Positions 7,446 through 16,012 of a stretch of DNA of 28,256 bases are shown one piece after another. The notes under the pieces are model-generated. The model saw only the letters and a list, made by a program, of their open reading frames with translations. It was not told the DNA's origin and ran no database searches. The position numbers and the translations under genes were made by a program. How positions within the stretch are numbered: position 1 is the first letter of the stretch; the number at the start of each line of letters is the position of its first letter. The DNA is from Bermanella sp051277445 (lineage in GTDB: Bacteria > Pseudomonadota > Gammaproteobacteria > Pseudomonadales > Oceanobacteraceae), in assembly GCA_051277445.1 (NCBI GenBank), contig JBNMQC010000023.1, positions 1-28,256 of the forward strand. The letters are read 5' to 3'.

Positions 7446-10400
7446 TTAAAGCTGAATAATGGTCTGCGTCACGGTATCCGAGGTTTCAATGGTTTTCGCA
7501 CTGGCCTGGAAGTTACGCTGAGCAATGATTAAACCCACCAGCTCTTCGGATAAATCCACGTTACTGTCTTCAAGTGCCGAGGATCGTAAATTACCAAACG
7601 TGCCGGTTCGTGGTGAACCGACGGTTGGGCCACCGGACTCAAACGATTCACCCCATGCGGTATCTCCAAGAGGAATCAACCCCTCTGGGTTTTTAAAGCT
7701 AGCTAAAGCCACTTGTCCCAGTACCTGCGCTTGGCCATTGGTGAACCGGGCAAAGATAAAGCCATCGGCATCAATCTCTAAACCGGTTAATCGACCTGTG
7801 GTATAACCATTTTGACTCACTTCTGCCACGCTAAATGGGCTGCCAAATTGTGTGGAACCATCTAAGGAGATCTGGAAGTTTGAGTTCGTTGCCGGCTCAG
7901 TTAATGGCAAACCACCTTCCAAGACGTTCAAGGACTTGAGTGCACCTGTGGGTGAGCCTTCTGGATTTAATGGGTCCCAGTTCGTCACAAACAAATCACC
8001 TGTTGCCGATTCATCTAATGTGCCATCTGGATTAAAGAATAACTCGTAACGTAAACGGGTCGGCTCTAAATTCTCAGGAAATGGCAAGGTTGAATCTGGG
8101 TCACCGATTTCTTGGCCATCAATTTGAACATACATGGCCCATAGGTTTTCTTCATTCGGGCGGGTTGGGTCCACCGGTTCTTTTACAAAGTATTGGGTCA
8201 TAATGTGGTTATTACCCAAACTGTCGTAAATCGTGGTACTGGTGGCGTGGTTGTATGTGTTTTGATCATCAGGATCAAAACTGTTCAGTACAAAGTCTTC
8301 AAACTCATCTGCGGTTAACGCGCCAAACACACCCGAAATAGCCGGTACCGGTTCGGATAAGCTGTAGCCTTCATTTAAAATAAATTCAATGCTACCACCA
8401 ACTACTGCGGCCACATCTGCTGTGGCGGTGCCGCCCAATACAACTGGGCCAGCGTTGGCTGAGCCTCGCACCACTAAGCTATCCGTGACGGTTGGGCTGC
8501 TGATTTCAATTTTAATGTCTCGTCCAATACTGTTGTTAATCACCAAATCCCCAGTATCCGAAATTTCAGCACTGAAACCCGGTAAGGTGGTGGTTTGTAA
8601 TAAGTTAATTTCTTCGGCAATTTCTTCTAAGCTGGTGGCCGTGAGTTCCTGTCCATTTAATAGCAGTGTCATATTATTGCCTGGGTTGTTGTAACCACTG
8701 AGCGGCAAGGTGACGGTAGTAGAGGCGGAGGCGGTAATCCCAGCTTGGCGATTAAATATGGCGGCTATTTCGTTGGCCTCCATGTTTTCTTCGGTTTCAA
8801 TTTTAACTTCATTGCCGTCAGGGTCTGTTAATAATACTGACTGAGCCGGATATTCGTTGTTCACCCCTTCAATGCCTAAGGTTAACAAGCTGTTATCATC
8901 TTCATTTACTTGTAATAAGCCATACATTTCAGCTGCGCTGATGTCATCACCGGATGCGATGATCTCAGTAATGCTGATAATGGATGCCTCGCCTTCTTCA
9001 ACGGCTTTAAATTGCAATTTATATTCTGGCGGTACCACCCTTGGTTGAATTTCAATGGCTTCTGCGCGTACGCCGATATAGGCATCGGCATCCAGCGAAC
9101 TGATTTGTCGGTTAATCGACGCGGCTAGTTGCTGAACCGAGCGGAATTCTTCATCAAGGGTAATGGTAGTGGTACCCGAGCGCCCTTCTAAGTCTGGTGC
9201 AGGGACGGTTAAATTAATACGGAAACTGTTGTTTTTATCGATGGTATCGGTACCAGCAGCCACAAACATGTCCGCAGGGATATTGAACCCTAACGCATCA
9301 ATGGACGTTTGTGCATTGGCTGCACCAAAGGCACCGGTTAGGTTATTACTGGGGGTTACGGCAATACCATAGCCTGAACCCACATCGGTATTGGTGAACA
9401 CTAATTGTCCACCGACGGATGACACCGTCACTCGGCCTTGTAAACCATTTGCCCCTGTCCAATCGTCAATGCGATCTTGAATCTCAGCGGCTAAATCATC
9501 CAAAGTGGCATAGGTGTTCGGTGTAATAATGATGTCATACGCATTGGAACTGTCACTGGCGGTTGGGCCGGTTACCTGAAGGCGAAATTCATTATTCGCC
9601 AACACATCAGGGTCCCCTGTATTTGAACGGCCAACACCCGGGGCAAAACCGATGGTGGATAAATCATAAGTATTATTACTGATTGGCACCAAAGTGACCG
9701 TCGCGCCATTGCCTTGAGCAGCGGCCGTGGTAATAGTCAACGGAATAGCCCCTGATACCGTGAACTCAGGGCCCACCTGCGCATTAATCAGTTGGCGCAC
9801 TTCATCAATGGTCACCGCGTTTATGTTACCAACCCCTATACCGGTAAATCCTACATTATCCAAAGTAATGGTGGTGGGCGTTGTTGTGCCATTTGAATCC
9901 GTCACTTCCACATCAAATACGATGGACTCCGCCCCCCCAAAGTCACCAACAATAGACGCGCCCGGTGTCACGGTTGAGGTTAAAAGACCGGGGCCACCTA
10001 GGATGGTATCGGTAATAGCAAGCGGTGGCGTGGCCACGGTTCGCGTGGTGGTCGAGGTGCCCGGAATACTTCTAAAATCCGCCACGATGGGGTTTGAGCC
10101 CACAAATAAATTACTGCCCGCTATCCCGGCACTGTAACTGACACCTGCCGCGGTTGGGTCACCCATTAGGGTGTTCCAATCTGCGCTACTGGCGGTGATC
10201 GCGAAGCCCGTTCCGATTGTTGAGTCATAACCAGAGCGCTGAATCACAACAGGCAATGGACCCACTAGCGGATTGGGAATCGGATCCGGTGCGGTGGTCA
10301 CTTCAAATTCATTAGGGCCAAATGCCGTATCCAACTGACTTTGAATATCCGCTATTAGGTTATTGATAAACACGGTTTGCGAGGTGCTAGGCGGAACCGC

Positions 10401-11201
10401 TCCAACAGCAGGTGCCGTTCCCCCGACGGTAATGGTTTGAGGCGCGGTGCCATCTTGAGGGTCAATGGTTAACGTTGCCACTTCGGCCGCAGTTGGGTAA
10501 CCGGTTGTATTAAAAAAACCAGCGGTATTGGCCACCAAGTCGGCATCTAAACCACCATCAAACGTGAAAGATGAAGCGGTACCGGCCGTCGTCGGTTGTG
10601 CGATGGTGTCATGAATCGATGCCGTATCATCCGCTATACCTGAGTCAGGTGTTGCGATGGCTAAACCGGAGGATTCCATACGTGAACCTAACTCTTGTTT
10701 CACCAATTCAGAAGCATCTAGATTTAAAATCGAGGCAACACGGGATGTCAAAGCCGGCGGCTGGTTACCAATACGAATCTGAATATCCCCTAATACGCCA
10801 TTAACAACACCATCCCCATTCGCTTCATAGCCTTGTAGGCGAGCACTATTATTGGCCACCACAAACCCATCTTTATCCAAACCAAAAATACCGGCCCGTG
10901 TGTAAGACTCGGTACCATTGTTATTTAAAATAAAGAAACCATTGCCATCGATGGCCATATCTAATGCGTTTTCGGTACCGCTGATATTCCCCTGACTAAA
11001 CTCTTGGCGAACATTATCCACCAGCACACCGCTGCCCACCGGCTTAGAGCCTGTCCCTAAAATCGTAGTGGTGTACACATCGGCAAATTCAGCCCGTGAT
11101 TCTTTAAAGCCCACGGTGCTGGCATTTGCCACGTTATTACCTGTTACCTCTAAATCGATAGAGGCGGCACGAATACCACTTAAACCAATATTAAACGCCA
11201 T
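7446..11201 (-). CDS. flgE: Giant flagellar hook protein FlgE with large repeat insertion
   Basis: FlgE is the subunit of the flexible hook. The N-terminal D0/D1 region (residues 1-165: MAFNIGLSGIRAASIDLEVT, NNVANASTVGFKESRAEFAD, DMAIDGNGFFIL) and the C-terminal part (about 970-1251: the NTYNHATSTTIYDSLGN segment, then SNVDLSEELVGLIIAQRNFQ) are canonical. Between them lie about 800 extra residues (roughly 166-965, DNA about 8305-10706), making 1251 aa against about 400 in E. coli. The insertion is acidic, Thr/Gly/Ala-rich and Cys-free. It looks like six degenerate units, each a beta-strand with a TITL-type core, a helix with a DLAAxIN-type core, and a GVTAxV or LVxTN strand pair, similar in style to the flagellin hook-IN motif. 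It is the last gene of flgBCDE. It reads as one continuous frame with no sign of decay, so it is probably functional as a thick, decorated hook. Confidence 0.96.
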   Translation of the reverse strand: MAFNIGLSGIRAASIDLEVTGNNVANASTVGFKESRAEFADVYTTTILGTGSKPVGSGVLVDNVRQEFSQGNISGTENALDMAIDGNGFFILNNNGTESYTRAGIFGLDKDGFVVANNSARLQGYEANGDGVVNGVLGDIQIRIGNQPPALTSRVASILNLDASELVKQELGSRMESSGLAIATPDSGIADDTASIHDTIAQPTTAGTASSFTFDGGLDADLVANTAGFFNTTGYPTAAEVATLTIDPQDGTAPQTITVGGTAPAVGAVPPSTSQTVFINNLIADIQSQLDTAFGPNEFEVTTAPDPIPNPLVGPLPVVIQRSGYDSTIGTGFAITASSADWNTLMGDPTAAGVSYSAGIAGSNLFVGSNPIVADFRSIPGTSTTTRTVATPPLAITDTILGGPGLLTSTVTPGASIVGDFGGAESIVFDVEVTDSNGTTTPTTITLDNVGFTGIGVGNINAVTIDEVRQLINAQVGPEFTVSGAIPLTITTAAAQGNGATVTLVPISNNTYDLSTIGFAPGVGRSNTGDPDVLANNEFRLQVTGPTASDSSNAYDIIITPNTYATLDDLAAEIQDRIDDWTGANGLQGRVTVSSVGGQLVFTNTDVGSGYGIAVTPSNNLTGAFGAANAQTSIDALGFNIPADMFVAAGTDTIDKNNSFRINLTVPAPDLEGRSGTTTITLDEEFRSVQQLAASINRQISSLDADAYIGVRAEAIEIQPRVVPPEYKLQFKAVEEGEASIISITEIIASGDDISAAEMYGLLQVNEDDNSLLTLGIEGVNNEYPAQSVLLTDPDGNEVKIETEENMEANEIAAIFNRQAGITASASTTVTLPLSGYNNPGNNMTLLLNGQELTATSLEEIAEEINLLQTTTLPGFSAEISDTGDLVINNSIGRDIKIEISSPTVTDSLVVRGSANAGPVVLGGTATADVAAVVGGSIEFILNEGYSLSEPVPAISGVFGALTADEFEDFVLNSFDPDDQNTYNHATSTTIYDSLGNNHIMTQYFVKEPVDPTRPNEENLWAMYVQIDGQEIGDPDSTLPFPENLEPTRLRYELFFNPDGTLDESATGDLFVTNWDPLNPEGSPTGALKSLNVLEGGLPLTEPATNSNFQISLDGSTQFGSPFSVAEVSQNGYTTGRLTGLEIDADGFIFARFTNGQAQVLGQVALASFKNPEGLIPLGDTAWGESFESGGPTVGSPRTGTFGNLRSSALEDSNVDLSEELVGLIIAQRNFQASAKTIETSDTVTQTIIQL

Positions 11202-11235
11202 AATTTACTCCTTCACTCACCGCAGTGAGCCTCTA

Positions 11236-12024
11236 TTAATTTAAAATTTGTTGTACTTCCGACAGCGCAGCTTTAGTACCGCCGGCTAAATTCAAGGTAA
11301 TTTGGTTGTTTGCGCCCAAGGTGACGCTATCGACTTTGCCGCTCATGGCGGTGTCGATGCCTTCGTTCTTACCATCGATGGAAGCTGTGACTTCAAATTT
11401 ATATTCACCAATGGGATACGGAACAGGAATAGGTTTGCCGGCATCGTCCAAGACTTGGTTGCCTTCTTCATCCACAAAGTATTCTTGGCGGTTTAACAAA
11501 GAACGATCCAGTTCCACAATTTCACCGTCCATCTCTAAATTAGCGCCGTCCCAACGAAGCGACATAGGCCCTTTTTCGTGATAACCCAGATCAATGGTTT
11601 CTAATGTTTGCCCGCTTTTGTTTTTCACTTGCACCGACACATTCATCGTAGTGGCTGGTATCTCGCTGTAACTGGCAATGAGGTCACCATTTTGTAAGAA
11701 GCCATATTCATTGCTTGGCACCACCACTGACTGCCCCACCAAGGACGATGCTTGTAAGGCCTGGCTGGAGCGCAGCTCAGATGCCATGTCATCCACCGTG
11801 CTATTCAAATTATCAATCCCTTCAACTGAGCTAAACTGCGCCAGCTGTGCCACAAACTCAGTATTGTCTTGCGGCTCTAACGGATTTTGATTATTCATTT
11901 GTGCAACCAGCAGCTTCAAAAAGTCGTTTTTACCAAGCTCGTTCGACTTCTCGACATCTGTCTCTTTTTTTGCATACTGATCGAGTGCCGCTTGTGACGA
12001 CCCGACCCCGGTTACATCAGCCAT
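11236..12024 (-). CDS. flgD: Flagellar hook cap / assembly protein FlgD
   Basis: FlgD caps the growing hook and guides FlgE polymerisation; it is discarded once HAP proteins arrive. The N-terminal signature is clear: LGKNDFLKLLVAQMNNQNPLEPQDNTEFVAQLAQFSSVEG (residues about 28-70). It is followed by a FlgD Ig-like/tudor-like region (about 95-250). AGGAG lies 6 bases before the ATG. At 262 residues it is longer than E. coli FlgD (231); the extra length is in the middle (about 160-205), where a DEEGNQVLDDAGKPIPVPYP loop may reach around the enlarged hook. That link to the giant FlgE is my inference. The gene sits between flgC and flgE. Confidence 0.96.
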   Translation of the reverse strand: MADVTGVGSSQAALDQYAKKETDVEKSNELGKNDFLKLLVAQMNNQNPLEPQDNTEFVAQLAQFSSVEGIDNLNSTVDDMASELRSSQALQASSLVGQSVVVPSNEYGFLQNGDLIASYSEIPATTMNVSVQVKNKSGQTLETIDLGYHEKGPMSLRWDGANLEMDGEIVELDRSLLNRQEYFVDEEGNQVLDDAGKPIPVPYPIGEYKFEVTASIDGKNEGIDTAMSGKVDSVTLGANNQITLNLAGGTKAALSEVQQILN

Positions 12025-12098
12025 GGTGTGCTCCTGGTGACTTTTCTTTTACGTTTGACGCGGTATTCGCATCAGACAGGTATCAATTCTGTATTCAA

Positions 12099-12545
12099 TT
12101 ACTGGCCAAGAGTTAATGTACGTTGCAGCATTTGCTTGGCTGTTTTCATCATCTCGACATTCATTTGATAGCTACGAGATGAACTCATCATATCGGTCAT
12201 TTCTTCTACCACATTCACATTGGGGTACATGACATACCCTTCTTCATCGGCCATTGGATGATAAGGCTGGTAACGTTTTTTAAGTGGGGCATCGCTTTCC
12301 ACAATGCCTTTGACTTCCACGCCATCACCTACTTGGGAACGAATATCGAGTTTGTCACTCAAGCCCTTCACGTTATCCCATTGTTTCTCCAGCACACTGA
12401 ACCATGGCTTACGGGCGCGATAGGTTTCATCGATACTGGAGCTAACCGTTTCCGCGTTAGCAATGTTGGATGCGGTGGTATTCAAGCGCACAGATTGCGC
12501 GTTCATGCCAGTGCCTGCGATATTAAAAACATTGGTTAATGACAT
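12099..12545 (-). CDS. flgC: Flagellar proximal rod protein FlgC
   Basis: FlgC is a proximal rod subunit. The 148-aa sequence starts MSLTNVFNIAGTGMNAQSVR, has the rod motif TTASNIANAETV, the YPNVNVVEEMTDMMSSSRSYQMNVEMM C-terminal helix, and ends QMLQRTLTLGQ, all as in the family. A typical size is 134-148 residues. It lies 47 bases after flgB and ahead of flgD in the flgBCDE unit. A short insert in the middle (KPWFSVLEKQWDNVKGL) is common in gammaproteobacterial versions. Confidence 0.96.
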   Translation of the reverse strand: MSLTNVFNIAGTGMNAQSVRLNTTASNIANAETVSSSIDETYRARKPWFSVLEKQWDNVKGLSDKLDIRSQVGDGVEVKGIVESDAPLKKRYQPYHPMADEEGYVMYPNVNVVEEMTDMMSSSRSYQMNVEMMKTAKQMLQRTLTLGQ

Positions 12546-12592
12546 TTTATTCTCCTTGTATCCGCCTCAGCGGACACCCGTTGTCTTATTAA

Positions 12593-12985
12593 TTACTGGC
12601 CTTTAATGGCGCCTTTCAAACCATTAAATTTGCTATTCAAAAATTCAAATGATGCGTTATAACGCAGAGCGTTTTCGGTATAGAAAGACTGCTCCATCTG
12701 CGTATCCACCGTATTACCATCAATGGCTGGCTGATACGGATTACGGAACATGAGTTCGGTTTCGGTATGCACATTGCCTTCAAGGTGATGTTCATTGGTT
12801 TTATTCATACCCAGTGAACGGCGACTTTCGCTTTCAAGCACGGCATTAAAGTCGATATCTCGGGCCTTAAAATGCGGTGTATCGGCATTGGCCAGATTAT
12901 TAGCGAGAATTTCGGCACGGGCAGCGCGTAGCTGCGTAGTTTGAGGATGAATTCCTAACGAATTTTTAAAACCCAGTGCTGACAT
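12593..12985 (-). CDS. flgB: Flagellar proximal rod protein FlgB
   Basis: FlgB is the proximal rod subunit, assembled near the MS-ring/FliE base. The N-terminal part carries the family pattern AARAEILANNLANADTPHFKARDIDF (residues about 22-47), and the C-terminal part has DGNTVDTQMEQSFYTENALRYNASFEFLNSKFNGLKGAI. The length of 130 residues matches the family. It is the first gene of flgBCDE; a sigma-54 promoter lies about 50 bases upstream of the ATG. The gap to cheR on the 5' side holds a rho-independent terminator, so expression from cheVR is probably insulated. Confidence 0.96.
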   Translation of the reverse strand: MSALGFKNSLGIHPQTTQLRAARAEILANNLANADTPHFKARDIDFNAVLESESRRSLGMNKTNEHHLEGNVHTETELMFRNPYQPAIDGNTVDTQMEQSFYTENALRYNASFEFLNSKFNGLKGAIKGQ

Positions 12986-13035
12986 AAAAACCTCTCGCTA
13001 TTTGCTGTATCACTTGTTTGCCTGTACTTAGATAT

Positions 13036-13052
13036 AGCAACGCCTATGCCAC
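13036..13052 (-). promoter_or_regulatory. Sigma-54 promoter for flgBCDE
   Basis: Read on the minus strand this is TGGCAT-N5-TTGCTA, with GG and GC separated exactly as required for the -24/-12 elements of RpoN promoters. It lies about 50 bases upstream of flgB. Early and middle flagellar genes of polar flagellates (Pseudomonas, Vibrio) use such promoters with FleQ/FlrC-type activators. The match was found by eye. Confidence 0.8.
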
Positions 13053-13107
13053 AATTTTTTATTCATATAAATCAATAACTTATATGAAAATCAGGGGATT
13101 TAAAAAG

Positions 13108-13122
13108 CGGTAAAGTTTGCCG
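13108..13122. repeat. CGGyAA-N3-TTGCCG inverted repeat (flgB upstream copy)
   Basis: A 15-base imperfect palindrome (CGGTAAAGTTTGCCG) followed ten bases later by a second AAAGCGG half-site. It is nearly the same as the perfect version at 3216-3230. Function is unknown; candidates are a regulator site or a small dispersed repeat. Confidence 0.5.
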
Positions 13123-13185
13123 TTTTTAGAAAAAGCGGAAAGTGTTTAAAACACAAGGCAAAATAAATAAGAGAGGAGAAAAAAC

Positions 13186-13220
13186 AAAAAAGCCCTTTAT
13201 GCTAAACACAAAGGGCTTTT
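13186..13220 (-). terminator. Rho-independent terminator after cheR
   Basis: The stem AAGCCCTTT/AAAGGGCTT is flanked by A-runs and T-runs on both sides; on the minus strand it is followed by a U-rich tail. It sits about 55 bases after the cheR stop and upstream of the flgB promoter, so it separates cheVR from flgBCDE. Confidence 0.85.
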
Positions 13221-13276
13221 AAAAATCAGAGAAAGGATGGAACACTAGCCCTGTAAAGTGGGCACTGAAAGAAACG

Positions 13277-14089
13277 CTAACCTTTTTTACGATAAATAAT
13301 GCCTGGGCTACATTGCACCATTTCGTAATGATCTGGCAGACCACTTAGAGCTTCACTGGCACCTAGCAACAAATAACCACCGGGTTTCAACGTGCCATGT
13401 ATACGGGTGAGAATGTCTTTTTTCACATCCCCTGAAAAGTAAATCAAAACATTACGACAAAACACGACATCAAATTTCCCCAGCATCGAGAAAGAATGCA
13501 ATAGGTTGAGCATGCGATATTGAACACGAGCTGAAACGTTCGCGTTTATCTTCCAACTATTTTCATGTTTTGAAAAATATCGGGGAAGCAAGTCTGGTGG
13601 CATGCCTCGGCCAAGGGCCAGTTGATCATATACTCCCGCTTTCGCTGCTTCTAATGCACTGCTTGAAATGTCCGTAGCGATAATTTTTTCAGAGGTCAAC
13701 TTTCCAGGGTTGGAGCGCTTAAACTCTTCGATGATCATGCTGATCGAATAGGGTTCCTGCCCTGTTGAGGAGGCCGCACACCAAAGGTCGAGGCTTTTTT
13801 GCTTGGCGCAAATTTCTGGCAGTAGTTTCTCTTGTAGAATTTTAAAAGGATGAGAATCACGAAACCAAAGGGTTTCGTTAGTGGTCATGGCGTCGACCAC
13901 CTTTTCTCTTAACCGAGAATCGACCTCCATTTTTTTGACCAAGTCAGAAAGAGCCGTGTACTCAAGCTCTTTCATGATGCCTCGCAGTCGGCTGGAAACC
14001 AGATACTCTTTGTTGTCGCCTAATAAAATGCCACAGACACGTTCCAAATAGTCTCGAAACAATGAAAAATCCGGTTTGGTAATTTCCAT
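13277..14089 (-). CDS. cheR: Chemotaxis protein methyltransferase CheR
   Basis: CheR transfers methyl groups from S-adenosylmethionine to glutamates of chemoreceptors and sets their sensitivity. The 270-aa protein has the N-terminal helical domain (about 1-75, ending with MTTNETLWFRD), the SAM-binding core DLWCAASSTGQEPYS (about 101-115), ATDISSSALEAAKAG (138-152), and the FCRNVLIYF motif (210-218), then GGYLLLGASEAL. Length fits stand-alone CheR. It starts 3 bases after the cheV stop, so the two are translated together. The cheV-cheR-flgB order matches Pseudomonas and Vibrio flagellar loci, where this CheR serves the main chemotaxis pathway. Confidence 0.95.
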   Translation of the reverse strand: MEITKPDFSLFRDYLERVCGILLGDNKEYLVSSRLRGIMKELEYTALSDLVKKMEVDSRLREKVVDAMTTNETLWFRDSHPFKILQEKLLPEICAKQKSLDLWCAASSTGQEPYSISMIIEEFKRSNPGKLTSEKIIATDISSSALEAAKAGVYDQLALGRGMPPDLLPRYFSKHENSWKINANVSARVQYRMLNLLHSFSMLGKFDVVFCRNVLIYFSGDVKKDILTRIHGTLKPGGYLLLGASEALSGLPDHYEMVQCSPGIIYRKKG

Positions 14090-14092
14090 TTC

Positions 14093-15031
14093 TTAAGCCT
14101 TATTCCTAGATGCTTTAACTTGCTCAGCAACCTTTGCAGCCAATACGTCAGGATTAAACTTCGCAATGAAGTCATCTGCCCCTACTTTTTGAACCATGCT
14201 CTGATTGAACACACCACTTAAGGAAGTATGTAAAATGATGTGCAACTTATTCATATTCGGGTCATTACGCACCGCCGTTGTTAAGGTGTAGCCATCCATT
14301 TCTGGCATCTCGATGTCTGAAATCATCATAGAATAATACTCAGCAGGATTAACACCCGACTCCACCATTTCTCGTAAATGGGTCAACGCTTGTCGACCAT
14401 CGTTCATGGCCGTCACTTCAACACCCAGTGTTTCTAAACACTTAGCCACTTGTTTACGAGCAATTTTAGAGTCGTCAGCAATTAATACTTTAGGCGCTGC
14501 TTCTTCGGCATTAGAGCGAGAGCTCTCTAAGATATCCGCACTGATGGTTTCTTCCATTGGGGACACTTCAGAAAGTATTTTCTCAACGTCAATGATTTCA
14601 ACTAGGTTGCCTTCTACCTCGGTCACCGCCGTTAAATAATGCTCACGACCGGTGCCCTTTGGTGGTGGATGAATCTCTTCCCAGTTCATATTCACGATGC
14701 GTTCAACACCGGATACAAGAAACCCTTGGGTAGCGGTATTGTATTCCGTGATGATGACAAAACATTGCATAGGATCGCCAACCGATGGATTACCGGTGGC
14801 AATGCCCATGTCCATAATTGGAATGGTGCCAGAGCGAATATGCGCAACGCCAATCACCACTCTATGACTTTTCGGCAGAATGGTGAGTTTTGGGCATTGC
14901 AGAACCTCTTTCACTTTAAACACGTTAATGCCATAGATTTGTGGGCCGTTTAAGCGAAAAAGTAAAAGCTCTAGGCGGTTCTCCCCTACCAGTTGGGTCC
15001 TTTGGTCGACGGAATCAAGTACCCCGGCCAT
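14093..15031 (-). CDS. cheV: Chemotaxis coupling/adaptation protein CheV
   Basis: CheV fuses a CheW-like coupling domain to a receiver domain and helps connect receptors to CheA while acting in adaptation. Residues about 18-160 are CheW-like (LLFRLNGPQIYGINVFKVKEV, GVAHIRSGTIPIMDM). Residues about 181-305 are the receiver (KVLIADDS with the acidic pair, ISDIEMPEMDG with phospho-acceptor Asp239, HTSLSG, and a final Lys in the AKF segment). I set the start at the ATG at 15031 (312 aa), with GGAG 7 bases upstream; a TTG two codons earlier lacks support. It leads the cheV-cheR unit and diverges from flgA. Confidence 0.95.
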   Translation of the reverse strand: MAGVLDSVDQRTQLVGENRLELLLFRLNGPQIYGINVFKVKEVLQCPKLTILPKSHRVVIGVAHIRSGTIPIMDMGIATGNPSVGDPMQCFVIITEYNTATQGFLVSGVERIVNMNWEEIHPPPKGTGREHYLTAVTEVEGNLVEIIDVEKILSEVSPMEETISADILESSRSNAEEAAPKVLIADDSKIARKQVAKCLETLGVEVTAMNDGRQALTHLREMVESGVNPAEYYSMMISDIEMPEMDGYTLTTAVRNDPNMNKLHIILHTSLSGVFNQSMVQKVGADDFIAKFNPDVLAAKVAEQVKASRNKA

Positions 15032-15084
15032 AAACAAACTCCATATGAAACAACCTTAAGTGGTCATTTAAATCTCGTTTTTGG

Positions 15085-15100
15085 CGGCATGCCCTTTGCA
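15085..15100 (+). promoter_or_regulatory. Sigma-54 promoter for flgA
   Basis: CGGCATGCCCTTTGCA matches the RpoN consensus TGGCAYGNNNNTTGCW at 15 of 16 positions, with correct -24/-12 spacing. It lies about 95 bases upstream of the proposed flgA start, in the cheV-flgA divergent gap. Confidence 0.75.
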
Positions 15101-15194
15101 GCATTCCCCATAAATTGGTGTGGCGTTAGTTTATTGCCACTCCCAGCATGAATCGTATTGCATTCTGCTGTCTTAATTGAGAATAGGACAAATT

Positions 15195-15905
15195 TTGCTG
15201 ATATACAGAGTTTTTATTTTATTGATCTTATTGTGCCTCTCGCGCACAGGGTTCGCCAATGCTTGGTACGAGCAATTAGAGACCAGCCTTAAGCAATCTC
15301 TGTCGTCTCAAATCGTCAATATGGCGAGGAAAATGGGGCTGGATGATTACCGCTACAGCATCGACCTTAACTTTCTAGATAGCCGACTGAATTTAGAGCC
15401 CTGTCAGGTTCCTTTGAATATCGAAACGCCTCAACCATTAGAATTAGGTCGCAGCCACATTAAAGTGGCCTGCAAGGACACCAGCCCTTGGGCATTGAAT
15501 GTGCCCACTGATATCCATTTATTCGCCGATGTGGTGGTCCTTAATCAACCAGTGTCAAAAGATCAGGTGATTACAGAGTCGCAATTAAATCTGCAACGGC
15601 AAGACCTCGCCGATTTACGCAATGGTTATTATCTAAAAATGGAGCAGGTTATAGGCAAACAATCTAAGCGTGCCCTCGCTGGCCAGACTGTCCTCAACAG
15701 TTACCTGATATTACCGGCCTTGATGATACATAAAGGCGATAAAGTCATGATTATTGCTAGTAAAGGTGCCATGAGCGTAAAAATGCCAGGTGAGGCGCTC
15801 AGTGATGGCCGCCAAGGTCGACAAATACGAGTAAAAAACAGCCGTTCGGAGCGAATTATTCGCGCCACAGTAGTGGGGCCAGGGGAGGTTCTAGTCCAAT
15901 TTTGA
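15195..15905 (+). CDS. flgA: Flagellar P-ring assembly chaperone FlgA
   Basis: FlgA is a periplasmic chaperone needed to assemble FlgI into the P ring. I favour a TTG start at 15195 because AGGA lies 6 bases upstream and it gives a neat signal peptide (hydrophobic core FILLILLCL, probable cleavage after ANA at residue 23). The frame opens with another TTG at 15177, without a ribosome binding site. The mature part has an N-terminal domain with paired cysteines, then the SAF-like domain (NQPVSKDQVITESQLNLQRQ and KRALAGQTVL), and the family C-terminus with GRQIRVKNSRSERIIRATV. The mature size is about 214 residues, typical of FlgA. It is divergent from cheV and followed by flgM. Confidence 0.93.
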   Translation: MLIYRVFILLILLCLSRTGFANAWYEQLETSLKQSLSSQIVNMARKMGLDDYRYSIDLNFLDSRLNLEPCQVPLNIETPQPLELGRSHIKVACKDTSPWALNVPTDIHLFADVVVLNQPVSKDQVITESQLNLQRQDLADLRNGYYLKMEQVIGKQSKRALAGQTVLNSYLILPALMIHKGDKVMIIASKGAMSVKMPGEALSDGRQGRQIRVKNSRSERIIRATVVGPGEVLVQF

Positions 15906-15944
15906 TGTTTTTTTAAAGAAAATGAAAAAAACATTAAAAAAAAC

Positions 15945-15971
15945 TAAAGCCTTGTTCAAGCCTGCCGTTAT
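15945..15971 (+). promoter_or_regulatory. Sigma-28 (FliA) promoter for flgMN
   Basis: TAAAGCCT-N11-GCCGTTAT is close to the FliA consensus TAAAGTTT-N11-GCCGATAA and has exact spacing. It lies about 40 bases upstream of the flgM ATG, after the flgA stop. It implies late-class, autoregulated flgM expression, as in other flagellates. Confidence 0.88.
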
Positions 15972-16012
15972 AGGTCTACGAGGAACTCTATTTGTTAGAA
16001 AGGTAAGCCAAA

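Noticed and set aside
9727..10137. A 136-codon plus-strand frame opposite the FlgE insertion
   Set aside because: It arises from the biased Thr/Gly/Val codons of the FlgE repeats on the other strand; no start signal or recognisable product.
15121..15139. TGGCGTTAGTTTATTGCC upstream of flgA as a second sigma-54 promoter
   Set aside because: The GG to GC spacing is two bases too long; the element at 15085-15100 fits much better.
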